Below are positions 59,516 through 64,000 of a DNA stretch of 64,000 bases, piece by piece. The first letter of the stretch is position 1; each line of letters opens with the position of its first letter. This DNA is from JAIPEI01 sp964443135 (lineage in GTDB: Bacteria; Desulfobacterota; DSM-4660; Desulfatiglandales; HGW-15): the NCBI GenBank assembly GCA_964443135.1, contig CAYUBQ010000017.1, positions 1 to 64,000 of the forward strand, written 5' to 3'. The translations under genes were made by a program, and so were the position numbers. Under the pieces are notes generated by a model. That model did not search any database. It was not told where the DNA came from and saw only the letters and a list, made by a program, of their open reading frames with translations.

Positions 59516-60396
59516 TCATCCGGCGGACCTCCGTCTCTCAGAAGGCCCAGCAGGTAGCGGCCGTAGTCGTTTTTCTCCAGGGGCCGGGCGAGCCGCTCCA
59601 CCTGCTCATCGTCGATGTACCCCATGCGCCAGGCGATCTCCTCCACGCAGGCCACGCGCAGGCCCTGGCGCTCCTGGATGACCTGGATGAAGTGGGCCGC
59701 CTGGAGGAGGCTCTCGTGGGTGCCCGTGTCCAGCCAGGCGATGCCCCGGCCGAGCTTCTCCACGGCCAGCTCCCCGCGCTCCAGGTAGGCGCGGTTGACG
59801 TCCGTGATCTCCAGCTCCCCCCGGGGGGAGGGCTCGAGCCCGGCCGCGATCTCCAGCACCCGGTTGTCGTAGAAGTAGAGGCCGGTGACGGCCCAGTTGG
59901 AGGGGGCCTTTTGGGGCTTCTCCTAAATGCCCACGGGCCGGTCCTTCGGGTCGAAGGCCACCACGCCGTAGCGCTCGGGGTCGCGCACCCAGTAGCCGAA
60001 GACCGTGGCGCCGGTGGTCCTTCGGGCCGCCCGGTTCAGGAACCCGGGCAGGCCGTGGCCGAAGAAGATGTTGTCCCCGAGGATCATGCAGACCCGGTCC
60101 TCCCCCACGAAGTCCCGGCCGATGAGGAAGGCCTGGGCCAGCCCCTCGGGCCGGGGCTGCTCGGCGTAGGCGAACCGGAGGCCCCACTGGGAGCCGTCCT
60201 GGAGCAGGTCCTGGAACCGGGGGAGGTCCACCGGGGTGGAGATCACCAGGATCTCCCGGATGCCCGCCAGCATGAGGACGCTGAGCGGGTAGTAGATCAT
60301 GGGCTTGTCGTAGACCGGGAGCATCTGCTTGCTCACCCCCTGGGTGATGGGGTAGAGCCGGGTGCCCGATCCGCCGGCCAGGATGATGCCTTTCAC
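59509..60396 (-). pseudogene. rfbA: Glucose-1-phosphate thymidylyltransferase with an in-frame TAG
   Basis: Starting at GTG 60396 (GAGGAAGAACCC upstream) the frame is 296 codons, the normal RmlA length: KGIILAGGSGTRLYPITQGV, YYPLSVLMLAGIREILV, CMILGDNIFFGHGLPG, then PVGI-stop-EKPQKAPSNWAVTG and on to the normal end. One TAG at 59923-59925 replaces the first Glu of the conserved EEKP, a single-base change from GAG. Without readthrough the product lacks its C-terminal 40 per cent. rfbB is not in the window. Confidence 0.9.
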
Positions 60397-60494
60397 GGGT
60401 TCTTCCTCTTTTCCACCATTGCTTCGTTCGATTCTATCCTGTCGTCGCGAGTACCATAGCAAGCATCGACATCGAGGACCACAGCTGCCGCTGA

Positions 60495-60899
60495 TCAGGA
60501 AACGGGTAGCCGCGGTGCAGGCCGAACATCGGTCTTGGAGAAATCGTCGCCTTTGAACAGGAGCGGTTCGCCGCTGTATACGGAAAGGGCGTACGCACAG
60601 CAATCGCCGATGTTCAGGGAGGCCGGGTGTCTGCCTTTGCCGTATTTTCTCCAGGCGGTCCTGGCCAGCTCATACTGGCGGAGGTCCATGGGCACAATAT
60701 CAATGGTGGAGTGGTGGAGAAGAAGGTCGAGCTCACGTCCCCCAGGTTCGCCTTTCTTGGCCTCAATGACGATGCCGGCCTCGAGCGCGGAGAATGCGCT
60801 CAGGAGCCTCTTGGGGTCTGCGGCAATGGTTCGAGCGAATGATTCTGCATCGGCTTCGCCGAGCAGAATGGCCATCAGCGCGGACGTGTCGATGACCAT
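60495..60899 (-). CDS. vapC: VapC-type PIN toxin
   Basis: 134 residues. Asp in MVIDTSALMAILLGE, Glu in FSALEAGIVIEAKKG, Asp in SLNIGDCCAYALS and Asp in LLFKGDDFSKTD: the full VapC set. The start overlaps the vapB stop (ATGA). Predicted endoribonuclease; the target is unknown. Confidence 0.9.
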   Translation of the reverse strand: MVIDTSALMAILLGEADAESFARTIAADPKRLLSAFSALEAGIVIEAKKGEPGGRELDLLLHHSTIDIVPMDLRQYELARTAWRKYGKGRHPASLNIGDCCAYALSVYSGEPLLFKGDDFSKTDVRPAPRLPVS

Positions 60900-61153
60900 C
60901 AGGCGGGCGCTCCATCCCTGTCGTAGCCCAGGATGGTATCAGCGGAGCGGGGGTCGATGTCGGGGAGGTTCCGGCAGCGCAAGGAAATGGCCATGATCTC
61001 GTCGACAGTGTTTTGAGGGGTTCGCCGGCCGCGTAGGCGCTCCAGCCTTTCCTCCAGGGCATGTATCACGGCCTGTGTCAGGTTCTCGCCGCTTTCCTCG
61101 GCCACCTCCCTTGCCAGCTTCTCGGCTCGTTCATTTCGAATGCTGAGCGCCAT
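60899..61153 (-). CDS. vapB: VapB antitoxin, ribbon-helix-helix (PSK family)
   Basis: 84 residues from ATG 61153. MALSIRNERAEKLAREVAEE and NLTQAVIHALEERLERLRG form the RHH; the tail (IMAISLRCRNLPDIDPRSAD) should bind VapC. Cotranscribed with vapC from the promoter/operator at 61170-61217. Confidence 0.88.
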   Translation of the reverse strand: MALSIRNERAEKLAREVAEESGENLTQAVIHALEERLERLRGRRTPQNTVDEIMAISLRCRNLPDIDPRSADTILGYDRDGAPA

Positions 61154-61169
61154 GGTTTTTCTCCAGAAA

Positions 61170-61217
61170 TGTATTGAATATATCAAAAAATATAGAATAC
61201 AGAAAGCTGTCCGTCAA
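61170..61217 (-). promoter_or_regulatory. vapBC promoter and operator
   Basis: On the minus strand TTGACG (61217-61212), a 17-nt spacer and TATATT (61194-61189). Inverted repeats TGTATTCTATA (61201-61191) and TGTATTGAATATA (61170-61182, plus strand) span the -10 region, the expected VapBC autoregulation site. The local sequence is very AT-rich. Confidence 0.65.
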
Positions 61218-61280
61218 GGGGAAAAACTTCAAGAGTTGCAGGATGGACTGGACCGCCGGCAACCGGGAAAGGTGTTGTCG

Positions 61281-61640
61281 CTATGGAAGCGTCCAGGAGA
61301 GTCCCATGACCCAGCCGACACTCTCCACGATCTCCCGGGTCCTCCGGGGGGAGAGGGTGCCGATTTTCTCGAGCAGGCGGTTCTTGTCGATGACCATGAC
61401 ATGGGTTCCCCTTGCCAGACTGGGCCTGGGGAGGTTCGCTTCCCCTTTCTCGAGCAGGACGTTTCCGGGAAGCGCGGCATGATGGGTGCTTTTCGTCAGA
61501 GGAACCACCAGGACCGTGCGAAAGCGGCTTCGGTTGATGGCATTCCTCTGCACGACCACCATGGGTCGATTGTAGGCCGGCTCTGAGCCGGTATTTGCAG
61601 CAAGGCTTCCACAGAAGACGTCCCCCTGCTGGATCACCAT
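61281..61640 (-). CDS. MazF-like mRNA interferase
   Basis: 119 residues from ATG 61640 (GGAGGAGT upstream). MVIQQGDVFCGSLAANTGSE, NRPMVVVQRNAINRS and RTVLVVPLTKSTHHAALPGN fit the MazF/PemK SH3-like fold with its Arg and Thr/Ser active-site region. It overlaps the antitoxin by 7 nt. Thirty bases from this gene (61452-61481) are duplicated exactly at 63276-63305. Confidence 0.85.
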   Translation of the reverse strand: MVIQQGDVFCGSLAANTGSEPAYNRPMVVVQRNAINRSRFRTVLVVPLTKSTHHAALPGNVLLEKGEANLPRPSLARGTHVMVIDKNRLLEKIGTLSPRRTREIVESVGWVMGLSWTLP

Positions 61641-61888
61641 GACTCCTCCGGCTCGCCCGCGATGCCCAGCATCTCCTCGGCCAGGTCCTGGTCGTAGGCC
61701 GCGGTGCCTGGATCCGAACACACCTCATTGAATTGTCGGGTGATTTCCTCTTCCTCGAGCCTCTCGATCTGTTGCGCCACGGCCTGGACGACAAAGCGGC
61801 TCCTGGAGATGCCCTGCTTTTTGGCCCATGCATCCAGCTTCTCGAGGCATGGAGGGGGGATGGTGATCGCAATTCGCTGTGCTGACAT
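61634..61888 (-). CDS. CopG-like ribbon-helix-helix antitoxin
   Basis: 84 residues from ATG 61888. RIAITIPPPCLEKLDAWAKK and GISRSRFVVQAVAQQIERLE form the RHH; an acidic tail (AAYDQDLAEEMLGIAGEPEE) follows and likely binds MazF. Transcribed from 61922-61950 with operator TGATCA boxes at 61907-61921. Confidence 0.87.
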   Translation of the reverse strand: MSAQRIAITIPPPCLEKLDAWAKKQGISRSRFVVQAVAQQIERLEEEEITRQFNEVCSDPGTAAYDQDLAEEMLGIAGEPEESW

Positions 61889-61906
61889 GAGACGCTCCTA
61901 TGTCCA

Positions 61907-61950
61907 TGATCAGTATGATCAATCGTAATCGGGTAGAATCTCCAAGTCAA
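61907..61950 (-). promoter_or_regulatory. Promoter and operator of the RHH/MazF pair
   Basis: On the minus strand TTGACT (61950-61945), a 17-nt spacer and TACGAT (61927-61922). Two TGATCA half-sites, 61907-61912 and 61916-61921, lie with 9-bp spacing between the -10 box and the start codon, as expected for an RHH repressor. Confidence 0.65.
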
Positions 61951-61977
61951 GCAGGGGATCCTGATCGCAGGTTGGGG

Positions 61978-62006
61978 TTGACATCGCTCCAATTTTACCG
62001 TACAAA
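61978..62006 (+). promoter_or_regulatory. Sigma-70 promoter for DUF4143 ATPase 2 (near-leaderless)
   Basis: TTGACA (61978-61983), a 17-nt spacer and TACAAA (62001-62006). Transcription should start about 3 nt before the ATG at 62016. Confidence 0.55.
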
Positions 62007-62015
62007 TTTGGAGTC

Positions 62016-63212
62016 ATGTTCTCGAGGCAGATCCAGCCTGTTGCGACGAAGAGCTTTTTCCTGTTCGGCCCTCGGCAGACCGGGAAGAGCACCTATGTTC
62101 GTTCGTTGTTGTCCTCCGAGGACCTGTACATCGATCTGTTGCCCCAGCGGAGCTACCTGGACTATGTCCGAAATCCCGGTAGCGTGCGGGAAGAGATTCT
62201 GGCCCATCTGGATCGGCATCCCGGGGCGATGTGTGTCATTGACGAGATCCAAAAGATCCCCGCGCTTTTGGACGAGGTACACGAGCTGATCGAGTCGCGG
62301 GGGGCCAGGTTCATTCTCACCGGGTCCAGCGCCAGGAAGCTTCGCAGGGGCGCTGCCAACCTTCTGGCGGGGAGGGCCTATACCTATCGCCTCTTTCCCC
62401 TGACCTTGCTGGAGCTGGGAGAGCGTTTCGATCTGGACCGGGCCCTCCGGGTCGGGACCCTTCCCGTGTTGTGGGGGGATGACCGCGAGGACCCTGCCGA
62501 GTTCCTGCGATCGTATGCCGAGACCTACCTGAAGGAAGAGGTGGCGGCCGAGGGCCTGGTACGGGATATCGGCCCTTTTGCGCAGTTCCTCGACATGGCT
62601 GCCGCCAATGACGGGGAGACCGTCAACTTCAGCAACATGGCCCGAGAGTGCTCGGTGTCCAGCAAGACGGTGCAGCAGTACTATCAGATCCTTGAGGACA
62701 CCTTTCTGGCCGTGAAGCTCTCGGCATGGAGGCGCAGTGCCCGAAGGCGTCTCGTTTCCAACCCCCGGTACTACCTCTTTGACCCCGGCGTGACCAATGC
62801 CCTTGCCCACACCCTGACAGACCGGATGGGGGGAAGCCTTCTCGGCCGGCGCTTCGAGCAGTTCGTCATCGGCCAGCTGACGGCCGCCATCCATTACCAG
62901 CGGCTGGACTACACCCTGCACTACTGGCGCACGAACCACGGCGCGGAGGTGGATGTCCTGCTCTGCGCCGGGAACCGCATCGTCTGCGCGCTCGAAATCA
63001 AGGCCTCCCGGCGAATCGCCTCGGAGTCCCTGACGGGGCTCAAGAGCTTTCTGGAGGACAACCCTGAGGTTGCCGCCTATGTTCTCGGGATCCAGCAGAA
63101 AAGGCGTAAGCTGGCCAACGGTGTCACCGTGATGGACTGGAAGGACTTCATTGCGGAGCATTTGGAATCCGAGGGAGGTGGTCTTCAGACTCGGAGTTCA
63201 CGAAGGACCTGA
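62016..63212 (+). CDS. AAA_14/DUF4143 ATPase 2
   Basis: 398 residues. Walker A FLFGPRQTGKSTYV, Walker B MCVIDEIQKIP, sensor FILTGSSARKLRR. The DUF4143 half has YAETYLKEEVAAEGLVRDIG, CSVSSKTVQQYYQILEDTF and a C-terminal nuclease-like core HGAEVDVLLCAGNRIVCALE followed by IKAS (D-x(n)-E-x-K). The same architecture as the ATPase at 17979-19262, with stronger retention of the PD-(D/E)xK-like motif here. Predicted cytoplasmic; biological role unproven. Adjacent to toxin-antitoxin pairs. Confidence 0.86.
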   Translation: MFSRQIQPVATKSFFLFGPRQTGKSTYVRSLLSSEDLYIDLLPQRSYLDYVRNPGSVREEILAHLDRHPGAMCVIDEIQKIPALLDEVHELIESRGARFILTGSSARKLRRGAANLLAGRAYTYRLFPLTLLELGERFDLDRALRVGTLPVLWGDDREDPAEFLRSYAETYLKEEVAAEGLVRDIGPFAQFLDMAAANDGETVNFSNMARECSVSSKTVQQYYQILEDTFLAVKLSAWRRSARRRLVSNPRYYLFDPGVTNALAHTLTDRMGGSLLGRRFEQFVIGQLTAAIHYQRLDYTLHYWRTNHGAEVDVLLCAGNRIVCALEIKASRRIASESLTGLKSFLEDNPEVAAYVLGIQQKRRKLANGVTVMDWKDFIAEHLESEGGGLQTRSSRRT

Positions 63213-63219
63213 TCAATGG
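63203..63219 (+). repeat. 17-bp duplicate shared with 57502-57518
   Basis: AAGGACCTGATCAATGG is exact at both places. In both, the local frame reads KDLING; here it continues GLDECIDLILELWHLIGE without a start codon. Probably two scraps of one lost gene family. Confidence 0.55.
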
Positions 63220-63275
63220 ACTCGACGAATGCATCGACCTCATATTGGAGCTCTGGCATCTGATTGGCGAGGCGG

Positions 63276-63305
63276 GAGCAGGACGTTTCCGGGAAGCGCG
63301 GCATG
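63276..63305 (+). repeat. 30-bp exact duplicate of mazF-internal sequence
   Basis: The segment from GAGCAGGACGTTTCCGGGAA to GCGCGGCATG is identical to 61452-61481 in the MazF-like gene, in the same strand orientation. It joins directly to a family A fragment, so a recombination or repair event has built this leader. Confidence 0.85.
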
Positions 63306-63338
63306 CGGCGCATGAGCGGGTTTTTGCGAATGCGTCAA
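63306..63338 (-). repeat. Interspersed repeat family A, copy 11 (right end only)
   Basis: CATGAGCGGGTTTTTGCGAATGCGTCAA matches the right end of the element; the rest is absent. It lies in the leader of the MntA-like gene. Confidence 0.7.
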
Positions 63339-63357
63339 TCGTCTGGCTCGGAAGGCG

Positions 63358-63387
63358 TTTCCGTGTGGGAGGGGAATGTGGTATATT
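63358..63387 (+). promoter_or_regulatory. Promoter for the mntA-hepT pair
   Basis: TTTCCG (63358-63363), an 18-nt spacer and TATATT (63382-63387), about 29 nt ahead of the proposed TTG start. Confidence 0.45.
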
Positions 63388-63415
63388 CTTTCACGTCGTG
63401 ATCAGGAGGGCGATC

Positions 63416-63838
63416 TTGCTGTCTGAGGAGCAAAAAAGGAAGGCATCGAGGTTTCTTGAGGGCTTCGACGCCATTGCTTCGGCCTACCTTTTTGGGTCCA
63501 CAAGCGTGGGATGCGCTCGAAGCGGCAGCGACATCGATATTGCCGTCCGTGTTCGGAACGGGGTTCCTTCGGAAGAGCGGTTCGAGATCAGGATGGCGTT
63601 GCTTTCCGACCTGGAGCCGCTGTTCGATGCCCCTGTGGACGTTCTGGTGATGAACGATGCCTCCCTGGCCATCCTCCACCAGGTCCTTTCCTACGGCGTT
63701 CCCCTTTTCATCCGAGACCCCGAGGAAGAGGAACAGTTCCGGGTGAATCGGCTCAAGGCGTTTTTCGATTTCCGTTACTACCTCGACAGGGATTTTGACG
63801 AAACGGAACGGTTCTTCAGGAAGGCGAGTCATGGTTGA
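63416..63838 (+). CDS. MntA-type minimal nucleotidyltransferase antitoxin
   Basis: 140 residues from TTG 63416, chosen because AGGAGGGCGATC gives ideal spacing; longer in-frame starts run into repeat sequence. IASAYLFGSTSVGCARSGSD then IDIAVRVRNG carries the GSxxxG...SDxD active site of the family. MntA antitoxins AMPylate HepT toxins. The end overlaps the next gene by 8 nt. Confidence 0.85.
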   Translation: MLSEEQKRKASRFLEGFDAIASAYLFGSTSVGCARSGSDIDIAVRVRNGVPSEERFEIRMALLSDLEPLFDAPVDVLVMNDASLAILHQVLSYGVPLFIRDPEEEEQFRVNRLKAFFDFRYYLDRDFDETERFFRKASHG

Positions 63839-64000
63839 TGCGGATGTGATCCAATCCAAGCTGCGGTTCCTGCGCGAGTACCTCCAGGATCTGGACGAGT
63901 ACCGGCAGATCACGACGGCGGATTATATCAGACAGAAAAAGGATCAGCGTTTCATCGAGCGGACCCTCCATCTGGCCTGCGAGTGCTGCATCGACATCGC
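63831..64000 (+). CDS. HepT-like HEPN toxin, N-terminal part
   Basis: Truncated by the window edge after about 56 residues. DADVIQSKLRFLREYLQDLD then TADYIRQKKDQRFIERTLHL fits the HepT/DUF86 family. The catalytic RxxxxxH motif lies beyond the edge and is not seen. Presumed toxin of the MntA/HepT pair. Confidence 0.78.
   Translation, partial: MVDADVIQSKLRFLREYLQDLDEYRQITTADYIRQKKDQRFIERTLHLACECCIDI

Noticed and set aside
59923..59925. In-frame TAG in rfbA as a recoded (pyrrolysine) codon
   Set aside because: It replaces a Glu of the conserved EEKP, no pyl gene is seen, and the two neighbouring genes of the pathway are also broken, so a nonsense mutation is simpler.
4825..63338. Family A repeats as a CRISPR array
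   Set aside because: Copies are scattered singly over 60 kb in both orientations, are about 103 bp long and have no regular spacers or cas genes.
1..64000. tRNA or rRNA genes
   Set aside because: I saw no cloverleaf-like sequence with a conserved TTCGA loop and no rRNA signature in any gap; a tRNAscan/Infernal run would settle this.

Overview
The window is GC-rich chromosomal DNA from a motile, flagellated Gram-negative bacterium. Lipobox lipoproteins, CsgG- and FlgT-like envelope proteins, a DUF3786 protein, a CheX/CheD/CheZ chemotaxis set and sigma-54-type promoters over flagellar genes suggest a Desulfobacterota (former Deltaproteobacteria) member. That placement is inference from gene content. 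No rRNA, tRNA, CRISPR array, transposase or integrase was recognised.

Layout. 1-9 kb: ychF (partial), a HAMP adenylate cyclase, a deacetylase lipoprotein and a LysM/TPR lipoprotein, smr, and a DUF3786-purE-tsaC run. 8.4-17.7 kb: decayed copies of a small MerR/excisionase-type HTH gene, a lone receiver, a PAS histidine kinase with an NtrC-type partner, an M24 peptidase, nadA, a PanP-like decarboxylase and trmJ. 18-26 kb: a DUF4143 ATPase, a trmJ fragment, then a five-gene envelope operon ending in a CHASE2 adenylate cyclase. 26.4-30.5 kb: ilvB-ilvN-ilvC behind a textbook-like attenuator with a leader peptide rich in Ile, Leu and Val. A vapBC-like module sits between ilvC and nadE, flanked by a duplicated ilvC tail. 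A KdnA-like aminotransferase follows.

34.6-57.5 kb is a chemotaxis and flagellar region: cheD, an M23 peptidase, cheZ-cheY-cheA-cheD-HDOD-receiver-cheX-cheB, then flaG with two response regulators (one HD-GYP), a PilZ-like protein and a degenerate kinase, then fliD-fliS-fliT, a large flagellin with a low-GC centre, and the flagellin lysine methylase fliB. Five sigma-54-type promoters and one good sigma-28 promoter can be read by eye. 57.5-64 kb is an accessory zone: an AbrB/PIN pair, a dTDP-rhamnose cluster damaged in all three genes present, VapBC, an RHH/MazF pair, a second DUF4143 ATPase and a MntA/HepT pair that runs off the end.

Two interspersed repeat families run through the gaps. Family A is about 103 bp with imperfect terminal inverted repeats ending in T-runs; about eleven full or partial copies were found, and several supply the stop codon of the adjacent gene. 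Family B is a multi-hairpin element in three copies. The same gaps hold many gene fragments and short direct duplications, so intergenic sequence here is mobile and recombining while the core operons are intact.
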